A DNA stretch of 64,000 nt from the NCBI RefSeq assembly GCF_017948595.1, contig NZ_JAGFBV010000003.1:144685-208684 (forward strand), read 5' to 3'. The stretch is from Flavobacterium geliluteum. Lineage in GTDB: Bacteria; Bacteroidota; Bacteroidia; Flavobacteriales; Flavobacteriaceae. Shown here in pieces: positions 10,901 through 19,165 of this stretch. A program made the position numbers and the translations under genes. Within the stretch, counting starts at the first letter, position 1. Every line of letters starts with the position of its first letter. The notes under the pieces are model-generated. The model ran no database searches and was not told where the DNA came from. It worked only from the letters and a program-made list of their open reading frames with translations.

Positions 10901-13900
10901 ACCATCTTACATGGTACCGAGTTATATACATGTACTGGAGCGATTTCCATTAACGGTAAATGGTAAAATCGATAGAACTAATCTGCCAGACATGACTGGA
11001 GTACTCGTGAACAGCGATTTATATATTGCACCAGAGAATGAAATAGAGAAGAAATTGAGTGAGCTTTGGATGGAGATCCTCAATGTCCCTCAAGTAGGAT
11101 TGTTGGACAACTTTTTTGAATTAGGAGGGCATAGTCTCAAGGCGACAAAACTAATGAGCAGAATTCATAAGGAATTCAATGTCAAACTCCGATTATTAGA
11201 ATTCTTCAACCATCCCGATTTACAATCACAAAGTGCGTTGATATCCTCTAAAAAATCAGTGAGATACGATTCCATACCTCGACTGGAGGAGCAAGATTCT
11301 TATCCATTATCATTGATGCAAAGACGTTTATGGATCATGAGTCAATTGGAAGACGCTAATATCGCCTATAACATGTCGACGGTGTATGTCTTTAAGGGGC
11401 ATTTAGAGTTATCTTTGTTAGAGCAGTCCTTTAAGACCTTAATATCCCGACATGAGATCTTACGAACCTATTTTAAGAAGGATGCCTCAGGAGATATCCG
11501 TCAATATATACAACCTATTGCATCGGTGGATTTTAGTTTGGGATCTGTAGATGCCCGCAAGTTCTCAGAGGCTGACCTTTCATTAGCATTATCCAAGACA
11601 TTAAAAACCCCATTTGACCTGTCACAAGGACCTTTGTTACGCGTTGACATATATCAAGTATCAGAAGACAGCTGTATATTTAGTAGTGTTATACACCATA
11701 TCATAAGTGATGGCTGGTCTTTGGAGGTATTAATCAAAGAACTCTTGATACTTTACAATAGTCTGGTAACAGGAGTGTCACACTCTTTACCACCCTTACA
11801 AATCCAATACAAGGACTATGCCTCTTGGCAGCTGAACACCCTTAATGATTCCAGTTCAGATCAGGCCTATTGGTTCAATCAATTTTCGGGGGACTTACCC
11901 GTTTTAGATCTCTCGGGTGGTAAGGTACGTCCAGGAATAAAGACCTATAATGGCGGTGTTTATAACAGTAAGCTCTCTAAAACCTTAAGTAATACTTTGG
12001 CTGCTTTATTGCAAAAAGAAGAAGCTACACTATTTATGGGTCTGTTGAGCGCAGTGAACGCGTTATTTTACCATTACACCGCTCAAGAAGATATAATAAT
12101 CGGCAGTCCCATAGCAGGGCGTGACCATAGAGATTTAGAGGATCAGATAGGATTTTATGTCAATACCCTGGCCTTAAGGACTCAATTCAGCAAAGAAGAT
12201 AGCTTTGAAGAACTGTTATCTAAGGTCAAGACAGTCGTTTTAGATGCTCATGCCCATCAATTATACCCCTTTGATGATCTAGTGTCGGGCTTAGGCCTAC
12301 AACGCGATATGAGCCGTAACCCCTTGTTTGATGTGCAGGTAATTGTTCAAAACAAAACAAGTACAGAGAGGATCACCTCACAAGAATTAGAAGGACTTTC
12401 TGTAACGTATTATGAAGGAGAGGTATCCCACACGAGTATTTTTGACCTTGTATTTAACTTTATAGAAAGCGAAGACAGTATTCATATCAGTACAATCTAT
12501 AACACGGATGTTTTTGATTATGAATGGCTCGTTCAAATACATATCCATTTAGAAGAGTTATTAAAAGAGATGCTGGCGAGCTCAAAAACATCGCTGTCAC
12601 AGCTAAGTTGTTTAACAGAGCAAGAAGCGAATCATCTATTAGAAAGTTTTAATGCTTTGAAAATCCCTTATGATAGATCTACAACGATAGTAAACCTTAT
12701 AGAGCAACAAGTAAAGAAGACTCCACATGCCATAGCTGTATATTATGAAGGGATTCGTTTAAGTTATCAGGAACTAGAAGACCGTTCCAACCAATTAGCC
12801 CATTATTTAATAGAAGAATATGGTGTTTCTGGGAATGATTTAATTGGTATTATGATGGACCGTTCCGAGCTAATGTTTATTGGTATTTTAGGGATTTTAA
12901 AATCAGGCGGAGCCTATGTGCCCATCGATCCTGATTATCCGGAATCAAGAAAGGCATACATTCTAAAGGATACTCAAGTAAAAGTCTTGCTGACCCAATC
13001 AGACTACATCTTTGATTTAAGCTATTATAGCGGGAACCTGTTCGCCATGGATCTACAGTTATTGGGGCTGACTAACTCCAAGCATGCACCATCAATATCT
13101 ATCAATGCAAATGACTTGGTGTATATTATCTATACTTCAGGTTCAACCGGAAACCCCAAAGGCGTTTTAGTGTCCCATGGTAACTTAATTCACTCATTGG
13201 CCCCACGCGAATCCGTGTATGGTACAATAGACCGTTTTTTGTTATTGTCCTCTATAGCTTTTGACAGTTCCGTAGCCGGAATCTTCAGTACTTTGAGCAC
13301 TGGTGGGCAATTGTGTGTAACTAAAGGGGTTGACATAAGTAATGTCTCTTTTATAGCCGACTATATTATCACCGAGCAGATTAGTCACTTATTAACCGTT
13401 CCCTCATATTATCGTTTACTATTAAATTCCTTGTCAGAAGGTGACTCAAGTTCATTAAAAGAGGTTACAGTAGCAGGAGAACACTGTCCAATAACTTTAA
13501 TAACAGACCATTATGCAAGCGCTATAGGGCAGTCCGGCTGTAGTTTATTTAATGAATATGGTCCAACGGAATGTACGGTATGGAGCAGTGTCCATAAATA
13601 TGCGGCAGGTGAGAAAGTCACATCAACCATAGGCAAGCCAATAGCCAATAGCTATATCTACATATTGAACAAAGAAGATGCCTTGGTTCCGATTGGAGTA
13701 ATCGGAGAAATATGTATAGGCGGAGCAGGAGTGACCAAAGGTTATTTAAACCGACCAGAATTAACCGAGGAGAAGTTTGTAGCTGATCCGTTTAGTGCTG
13801 GAGAGAAAATGTATAAGACTGGCGATTTGGGGAGATGGAATGCCAAGGGAGAGATTGAGTTTTTAGGACGGAAAGATGATCAGGTAAAAATTCGGGGCTA

Positions 13901-16900
13901 TCGCATAGAACTAGGAGAGATTCAATATGCCTTAGAAACTTACGAATCAATAGAATCTGCAGTAGTATTGGCCAAAGACAACCCCGCTGGCGATAATGAG
14001 CTGTATGTTTATGTACTAGGAGATGGCGCTTTAAATGTATCGGAGCTAAAACAATATCTAGGAGGTATATTACCAAGTTATGCCATTCCATCCAACTACA
14101 CCCAAGTACCTTCATTTCCTAGAACTCCCAACGGAAAGATAGATACCAAGGCCTTATTATCCATGGAAATTGCAGGATTAGAGAGTGGAGCTGGGTACGT
14201 GGCTCCAAGAACGGAAGAGGAAGAAATATTGGTAAGAATATGGCAAGAGGTACTGAACAAAAAGAAGATAGGCGTTAAAGACCGTTTCTTTGATTTAGGA
14301 GGAGATAGTTTAAAATTAATTCGATTAATAAGCTTAATTGATAGAGAGTTTCACATAAAATTAGAACTAAAAGATATTTATGAAATTCAATTATTAGAAG
14401 ACCAAGTTAAGGTCATTAATGAAGTTAAAAATATAGACACAGTTAATGATTTACTCACTAGGTTAAAAAAACTTAATATTACTATAAAAATAGTTAATGA
14501 CAAATTAGATATTAAAGCACCTAAAGGTATTATAAATAAAGAGTTATTGAATGAAATCGAAGTCAATAAAGAAAATTTAATTGTATTAATTGAACGATAT
14601 TCAACATCTAAAATAACATGGGATAAACAGATCCCAATAATAAAAAAACATGAACATTATGAATTATCATCTTCTCAAAGGAGAGTTTGGGTTTTAAGCC
14701 AGATGGAAGACGGTAATGTAACTTATAATATGCCAGAGGTTTATGTTTTTAAAGGAGAGTTAAACTTAGATGCATTTAATTTAGCATATCAAACGTTAAT
14801 ATTGCGCCATGAAAGCTTAAGGACTAATTTTAAAGAAGATGAAGATGGGGAAATTAAACAGTTTATTAAAGAACAAAAGGACGTTAAAAATAAAATTACA
14901 TTTAAAAACTTAACAGATAATAAAGAAAAAAGAGATAAAGTAGAACGAATTATAGATAAATTATGTAATTATAAATTTAATCTTTCTTCTGATGATTTAT
15001 TAAAATGTACACTATTACAGGTAGAAAATAATGAATGGGTATTTTGTTATGTAATACATCATATCATTAGTGATGGATGGTCAATGGATATTTTAACAAA
15101 AGAGCTATTTATATTGTATAACGCCTTTATTAAAGGAGAAGAAAATCCATTAACTCCACTCCGTATACAATACAAAGAGTATGCTTCTTGGCAGCAGAAA
15201 CAATTACAAGAAATTGATAGTGAGGGACATAAAAATTATTGGTTGAAACAATTTGAAGGAGAAATACCAGTATTAAATCTTCTAACCGATAAAAAAAGAC
15301 CAATAATTAAAACATTTAATGGAGGTATTATTAATAAACAACTTCCTAAAGCAACAATAGAAGCTTTAAAAGAAATAAGTACTAAAGAAGGGGGTACACT
15401 GTACATGAGTCTTTTAGCAATAGTGAATGTACTTTTATACAGATATACTAATCAAAATGATATTATTATAGGTAGTCCGGTAGGAGGCAGGACACATTCA
15501 GATTTAGAAAACCAAATTGGGTTTTATACAAATACTTTAGCCTTAAGATCTCAATTTAAAGGAAATGACAGTTACTTGGATCTATTAAAAAAAGTTAAAG
15601 AAATAGCTTTAGGAGGTCTTGAGCATCAAATATATCCATTTGATGAATTAGTAGGTCAATTAGACTTACAAAGAGATATGAGTAGGAATGTTTTATTTGA
15701 TGTATTTGTAGCGTTACAAAATGCAGTTATAAGCAGTGAAAATAGATCATTTCCAGGTTTGCAAATAGAGAACTATAATGAAACAACGATTAAAGTCACA
15801 AAATTTGATTTAACATTTAACTTTAATCAGAGTTCTGATGGCTTATGGTTAAGTTTAGAATACAATTCAGATTTGTTTTATAAAGAAACGGCAGAACGAA
15901 TCGCTTTACATTTTTTACAGGTTACAGAAAGTATTATTGGCCAGCCAAATAATTCGATAAACGATTTAGAGTATATAAATGATTTTGAAAAGGAACAACT
16001 GCTTAATAATTTTGGAGCTAAGTCTTCGGCATATGATGAAGAACAAACTATAGTATCACTTTTTGAGGATCAAGCAAACAAGACCCCTGATGCGATTGCT
16101 TTATTATTTGAAGAAAAAGAATATACATTCAAAGATCTTCAAGAAAAATCAAATCAACTAGGAAATTATTTAAGAAATAAATATAAAATCCAGCAAGAAG
16201 ATTTAGTGGGTATTAAGCTGGAACGTAATGAATGGATAATCATTACAATGTTAGGTGTCTTAAAATCTGGAGGTGCTTATATGCCCTTAGATCCATCTTA
16301 CCCTCAAGAACGAATTGATTACATGTTAGAAGACAGTTCTTGTAAACTAGTTATAGATCAAGAGGAGATTTTAACTTTCCAAAATGAAACGCATTATTAT
16401 AAAGAAGATGCCATTTCTTTTATAAATACACCTAGTGATTTAGCGTATGTCATTTATACTTCTGGATCTACTGGAAAACCCAAAGGAGTGATGATTGAGC
16501 ATAAAAATGTCGTCGCTTTTCTTGAAAGCTGTAAAAGCAGGTTTGGGCTTTCTAATATGAAAATGCCTTTATTGGCATCTAATGCCTTTGATATCTTTTT
16601 ATTTGAATCTTTTTATCCTATGCTAACAGGAGGCACTGTGTTAATGCTTCCGAATGAACATATTAGAGACATGTACTTATTAGCAGATATTCTAAAAAAC
16701 ATGAATGCATTTCATGCTGTACCAGCGCTGATGTCACAAATATTAGCTCATATAAAAAGCACTGGAGAAGTAGAAGAATATTATGGAATTTCAGATTTGT
16801 TTATAGGAGGCGATAAAGTTTCTACCAGTGTACTAAAAGAAATGCATGAAGTGTTTCCAAGGGCGTCAATATATGAGTTATATGGGCCTACAGAAACAAC

Positions 16901-19163
16901 AATATTTGTTACCGCAAACCATTACTCAAAAACGCATAGTGAAAATAATTATAATGGTGCATTGATAGGTACACCAAATAAAGTCTCATATACTCAAATA
17001 TTAGACAATAAAAATAAATTATGCGGCATAGGAATACCAGGTGAGATTTGTATTGGAGGCAATAGTGTGGCAAGAGGGTATTTAAAAAGAGAAGCATTAA
17101 CTGCTGAAAATTTTATTACTAATCCATACAAAAATGAATACGAAAAAATATATAAAACTGGAGATTATGGAAAGCTGCTTTCCAATGGTGTTTTAGAGTT
17201 TATAGGAAGGAAAGATACTCAAGTTAAAATAAAAGGCCATCGTATTGAACTAGGAGAAATAGAACATGTTTTAAATAGTTTAAGTTTTGTAAAAGAAGCA
17301 GTTGTAGTAGTAAAAGCAGTATCAAAAAATAATGATGAATTAGTAGCATATCTAATCAGCGATGAAGAAATAGAAACAAAATCCTTAAGGAATATGCTAC
17401 AGAAAACATTAACTATTTATATGATTCCGACCTATTTTATACAATTAGATGCATTTCCGCTCACTAATAATGGTAAAATAGATATAAAGGCACTGCCAAA
17501 CCCAGAACATTCAGATTTAAAAGATCAAGAAACCTATGTTTCACCAAGGAACGAAATAGAAGAAATAATAGTAGGTGTTTATGAAGAAGTGCTTAGAAAA
17601 GAAAAAATAGGAATTAAAGATGATTTTTTCATTATGGGAGGAGATTCTATAAAATCAATTCAAATAGTTGCTCGCTTAAAACAAAGAAACCTTTCCTTAA
17701 CGATTCAGGATATCTTGCTAAATCCAATTATAGAAGATTTATCTAGAATAGTTAAAAAAGTAGATCGAACGATTTCTCAAGAAATCGTAAAAGACGAGGT
17801 TGGCTTAAGTCCAATACAGTCTTATTTCTTCGAAAAACACCCAATAAATTATCATCATTTTAATCAATCAATACTCTTGTTTAATAGAGAAGGGATCAAG
17901 GAAGAAGGTGTTCGAAAAGTGTTTGACAAAATAATGCAGCATCACGATGCTTTACGAATGACATATCATAAATCTGCATCAAATGTTTGGCTACAGAAGA
18001 ATCACGGGGAAGAATTAAAGTATGATTTGAAACAATGGAATTATAATGATTTAGACAGTTTTTATGAAAAATGCGAACAATTACAGTCCAGCATAAATAT
18101 AAATAAAGGGGCACTATTAAAACTGGGATTATTTAAAGGTGCAGCTGGCGACCATTTATTAATTGTTATTCATCACTTAGTAATCGATGCTGTTTCTTGG
18201 AAAATTTTACTGGAAGATTTAGAAATATTGTTTAATCAATACATGCTAGGTGAGACTTTAAAATTACCCCTAAAAACAGATTCATTTATTCATTGGCAGA
18301 AAGAATTGCAAAGATATTCTAAGAGTACGACTTTAGAAAAAGAACACTATTACTGGTCATCTGTAAATAAAATAGCAATAGATAAAATTCCTTTAGACAA
18401 AAAAAGTGGAAATAATTTTGTGAAGAATGAATCAACTCAATCGTATAGTTTAAACAAAGAGTTAACAGAAGTTTTATTAACCAAATGTAATAAAGCATAC
18501 GGTACAACAATAAATGAAATTTTATTAACAAGTTGTGTAACTGCCATAAAGAAAACTTTTCACCTTCAGGAAGTTGCTGTTTGGATGGAAGCTCATGGTC
18601 GTGAGAATATTGATGCAGATATAGATATAAGCAGGACAATAGGGTGGTTTACGTCTATATATCCAGTCGTTTTTAGTCTAAAAGAAGACAAAAATATTTT
18701 AGAATTAATATCGGTTAAGGATACTTTAAGACGGGTGCCTAATAAAGGAATTGGTTATGGCGTATTAAAATATTTAGCATCAAAAGAATATACTTTAAAT
18801 CCTGAGATTTCTTTTAACTATTTAGGGAATTCTAACGATAGTATAGAGATAAAGCAAGACACAAAATTATTCGAGATAATGGACAAATATAAAGGAAATG
18901 AGAGTTCATTCGTAATGGAAAGAGAGCAGCTTTTAGATGTAAAAGCAATAATATCTCACGGATGTGTAAATGTAGATATAAGTTATAGTCAAGATCAATT
19001 TTATGATGAAACCATAAAGGAAATAATAAAACAAAGTAAAATTAATTTAATAGGATTAATTGAAGAGTTATCAATGGAAAAAGAAGCCTATGCAACTCCT
19101 TCTGATTTTACATTTAAGGGATTGAGCATGCAGGAATTGGAACAATTAAACAAAATTCAATAA
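7941..19163 (+). CDS. NRPS, three modules plus epimerase (Val - X - D-Hpg-like), with internal docking domain
   Basis: 3740 residues. Order: TubC-type docking domain (1-52), C (HH208-209), A (FDATTF at 721), PCP (Ser1065), C (HH1252), A (FDSSVA at 1775), PCP (Ser2123, GGDS), second TubC-like domain (about 2168-2222), C (HH near 2373), A (FDIFLF at 2884), PCP (Ser3236, GGDS), epimerase (HH3411 with HHxxxDxxSW, plus RTIGWFT, PNKGIGYG and FNYLG motifs). The last 26 residues (TPSDFTFKGLSMQELEQL) look like a COM donor helix. Codes: DAFWLGGTFK (valine), DSALTAEVWK (not assigned), DIFAFGLIFK (resembles Hpg code DIFHLGLLCK). The epimerase should give a D residue at position three. The first two modules are richer in GC than the third, and part of module one is nearly identical to the NRPS starting at 34735. 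The next gene starts 2 bases after the stop. Confidence 0.95.
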   Translation: MKDLLNKIQENNLLLKVIDGKLKVFTNGTDINKNLIAEIKARKEELTEIILENGSLDNSNNIKNTIHKTPELNGYPLSSSQQRLWTLSQVDRASISYNMPSIYELTGEFSYELLNQSFKNLVYRHEILRTVFKEDTLGNVKQYIRNIEDIDFSLVEIDFRGINTYKQKLETYIEKECALLFDLEEGPLLRGVVIRLTNEKWIFCFVMHHIISDGWSIDVMMNELIGQYKLLGENRFDSKKELEIQYKDYAVWQQNQLVNGHLEKDKTYWLEHLKGDLPTLFHFGDFPRPAIKTYNGGIVERKIGTALNEQFKTLYKANEGTLFMGCLSLLNVILHKYTGQEEFIIGSPVSGRTNTVLHDQIGFYVNTLALRTKFTSGDSFETLFGRVKENTLNAFEHQDYPFDELLDDLNIKRDLSRNALFDVMLVVQDSKEKQIADVLEGTSLSISPYKNEQHFGSKFDLLFSFAEVSDSLSLVIEYNSDIFSKRLCEQLLLHMEQLLEGLVSSPKKELSEISCLNSLEKHELLVDYNTTETRYEEGISLLGLFKEQVAMVPDKTALIYGEISLTYTELDVLSSQFSHYLEKQSELALEDLIAIALPKSHWQIISILGILKSGCAYVPIALDYPQDRIDFIVSDTKSKIVITPELLFDFESSIGDYSKEKDICSRDLSSLAYVMYTSGSTGRPKGVLIEERGIIRLVKKSNYINIGPSSVLLSTGSFSFDATTFEYWGMLLNGGTLILSEEDLFLSPIDLSSLIKAKGVTIMWFTCGLLNQLIDESIEVFEGLTTVLSGGDRLSPVHIGKLRSRYPLMEIINGYGPTENTTFSTSHSVKEVREGTHTIPIGNPISNSTAYILDTAMFLVPKGVVGELYLGGSGVSRGYLNREDLTEEKFIASPFIAGQRLYRTGDLVKRNQNGEIEFIGRQDTQVKIRGYRIELGEIEHLLSTYPGVNSTLVVVEESQGDKLLLGYITSEEVIAESVLRDWLFQRLPSYMVPSYIHVLERFPLTVNGKIDRTNLPDMTGVLVNSDLYIAPENEIEKKLSELWMEILNVPQVGLLDNFFELGGHSLKATKLMSRIHKEFNVKLRLLEFFNHPDLQSQSALISSKKSVRYDSIPRLEEQDSYPLSLMQRRLWIMSQLEDANIAYNMSTVYVFKGHLELSLLEQSFKTLISRHEILRTYFKKDASGDIRQYIQPIASVDFSLGSVDARKFSEADLSLALSKTLKTPFDLSQGPLLRVDIYQVSEDSCIFSSVIHHIISDGWSLEVLIKELLILYNSLVTGVSHSLPPLQIQYKDYASWQLNTLNDSSSDQAYWFNQFSGDLPVLDLSGGKVRPGIKTYNGGVYNSKLSKTLSNTLAALLQKEEATLFMGLLSAVNALFYHYTAQEDIIIGSPIAGRDHRDLEDQIGFYVNTLALRTQFSKEDSFEELLSKVKTVVLDAHAHQLYPFDDLVSGLGLQRDMSRNPLFDVQVIVQNKTSTERITSQELEGLSVTYYEGEVSHTSIFDLVFNFIESEDSIHISTIYNTDVFDYEWLVQIHIHLEELLKEMLASSKTSLSQLSCLTEQEANHLLESFNALKIPYDRSTTIVNLIEQQVKKTPHAIAVYYEGIRLSYQELEDRSNQLAHYLIEEYGVSGNDLIGIMMDRSELMFIGILGILKSGGAYVPIDPDYPESRKAYILKDTQVKVLLTQSDYIFDLSYYSGNLFAMDLQLLGLTNSKHAPSISINANDLVYIIYTSGSTGNPKGVLVSHGNLIHSLAPRESVYGTIDRFLLLSSIAFDSSVAGIFSTLSTGGQLCVTKGVDISNVSFIADYIITEQISHLLTVPSYYRLLLNSLSEGDSSSLKEVTVAGEHCPITLITDHYASAIGQSGCSLFNEYGPTECTVWSSVHKYAAGEKVTSTIGKPIANSYIYILNKEDALVPIGVIGEICIGGAGVTKGYLNRPELTEEKFVADPFSAGEKMYKTGDLGRWNAKGEIEFLGRKDDQVKIRGYRIELGEIQYALETYESIESAVVLAKDNPAGDNELYVYVLGDGALNVSELKQYLGGILPSYAIPSNYTQVPSFPRTPNGKIDTKALLSMEIAGLESGAGYVAPRTEEEEILVRIWQEVLNKKKIGVKDRFFDLGGDSLKLIRLISLIDREFHIKLELKDIYEIQLLEDQVKVINEVKNIDTVNDLLTRLKKLNITIKIVNDKLDIKAPKGIINKELLNEIEVNKENLIVLIERYSTSKITWDKQIPIIKKHEHYELSSSQRRVWVLSQMEDGNVTYNMPEVYVFKGELNLDAFNLAYQTLILRHESLRTNFKEDEDGEIKQFIKEQKDVKNKITFKNLTDNKEKRDKVERIIDKLCNYKFNLSSDDLLKCTLLQVENNEWVFCYVIHHIISDGWSMDILTKELFILYNAFIKGEENPLTPLRIQYKEYASWQQKQLQEIDSEGHKNYWLKQFEGEIPVLNLLTDKKRPIIKTFNGGIINKQLPKATIEALKEISTKEGGTLYMSLLAIVNVLLYRYTNQNDIIIGSPVGGRTHSDLENQIGFYTNTLALRSQFKGNDSYLDLLKKVKEIALGGLEHQIYPFDELVGQLDLQRDMSRNVLFDVFVALQNAVISSENRSFPGLQIENYNETTIKVTKFDLTFNFNQSSDGLWLSLEYNSDLFYKETAERIALHFLQVTESIIGQPNNSINDLEYINDFEKEQLLNNFGAKSSAYDEEQTIVSLFEDQANKTPDAIALLFEEKEYTFKDLQEKSNQLGNYLRNKYKIQQEDLVGIKLERNEWIIITMLGVLKSGGAYMPLDPSYPQERIDYMLEDSSCKLVIDQEEILTFQNETHYYKEDAISFINTPSDLAYVIYTSGSTGKPKGVMIEHKNVVAFLESCKSRFGLSNMKMPLLASNAFDIFLFESFYPMLTGGTVLMLPNEHIRDMYLLADILKNMNAFHAVPALMSQILAHIKSTGEVEEYYGISDLFIGGDKVSTSVLKEMHEVFPRASIYELYGPTETTIFVTANHYSKTHSENNYNGALIGTPNKVSYTQILDNKNKLCGIGIPGEICIGGNSVARGYLKREALTAENFITNPYKNEYEKIYKTGDYGKLLSNGVLEFIGRKDTQVKIKGHRIELGEIEHVLNSLSFVKEAVVVVKAVSKNNDELVAYLISDEEIETKSLRNMLQKTLTIYMIPTYFIQLDAFPLTNNGKIDIKALPNPEHSDLKDQETYVSPRNEIEEIIVGVYEEVLRKEKIGIKDDFFIMGGDSIKSIQIVARLKQRNLSLTIQDILLNPIIEDLSRIVKKVDRTISQEIVKDEVGLSPIQSYFFEKHPINYHHFNQSILLFNREGIKEEGVRKVFDKIMQHHDALRMTYHKSASNVWLQKNHGEELKYDLKQWNYNDLDSFYEKCEQLQSSININKGALLKLGLFKGAAGDHLLIVIHHLVIDAVSWKILLEDLEILFNQYMLGETLKLPLKTDSFIHWQKELQRYSKSTTLEKEHYYWSSVNKIAIDKIPLDKKSGNNFVKNESTQSYSLNKELTEVLLTKCNKAYGTTINEILLTSCVTAIKKTFHLQEVAVWMEAHGRENIDADIDISRTIGWFTSIYPVVFSLKEDKNILELISVKDTLRRVPNKGIGYGVLKYLASKEYTLNPEISFNYLGNSNDSIEIKQDTKLFEIMDKYKGNESSFVMEREQLLDVKAIISHGCVNVDISYSQDQFYDETIKEIIKQSKINLIGLIEELSMEKEAYATPSDFTFKGLSMQELEQLNKIQ
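8667..9210 (+). repeat. Similar block shared with 35449-35992 (copy 1)
   Basis: From GAAATCCAATATAAAG onward this stretch of the first C domain reads alongside 35449-35992 with scattered mismatches only. The intervening sequence 9211-9338 then diverges and differs in length by 21 bases before the near-identical block starting at 9339. Confidence 0.75.
9339..10124 (+). repeat. Near-identical 786-bp block (copy 1, in the NRPS at 7941)
   Basis: By eye this matches 36100-36885 with only four mismatches, clustered at 9540-9591. It covers the end of the C domain and the first half of the Val A domain, through the FDATTFEYW pocket motif, and stops abruptly. It points to a very recent duplication or gene conversion. 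Confidence 0.85.
14442..14606 (+). other. Internal TubC-type docking domain inside the NRPS at 7941-19163
   Basis: About 55 residues between PCP2 and C3. They match the N-terminus of the NRPS starting at 34735 almost residue for residue (for example NDLLTRLKKLNIT against NDLFTRLKTLNIT, and LDIKAPKG in both). Such domains normally sit at protein N-termini, where they bind the tail of the preceding protein. Inside a chain the domain has no free partner, which suggests that two NRPS genes were fused here. The DNA also becomes more AT-rich at this point. Confidence 0.8.
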
Positions 19164-19165
19164 AA

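Noticed and set aside
13792..14115. Minus-strand reading frames of 60-107 codons inside the NRPS genes
   Set aside because: No family features; they are by-products of strong codon bias in the opposite, real genes.
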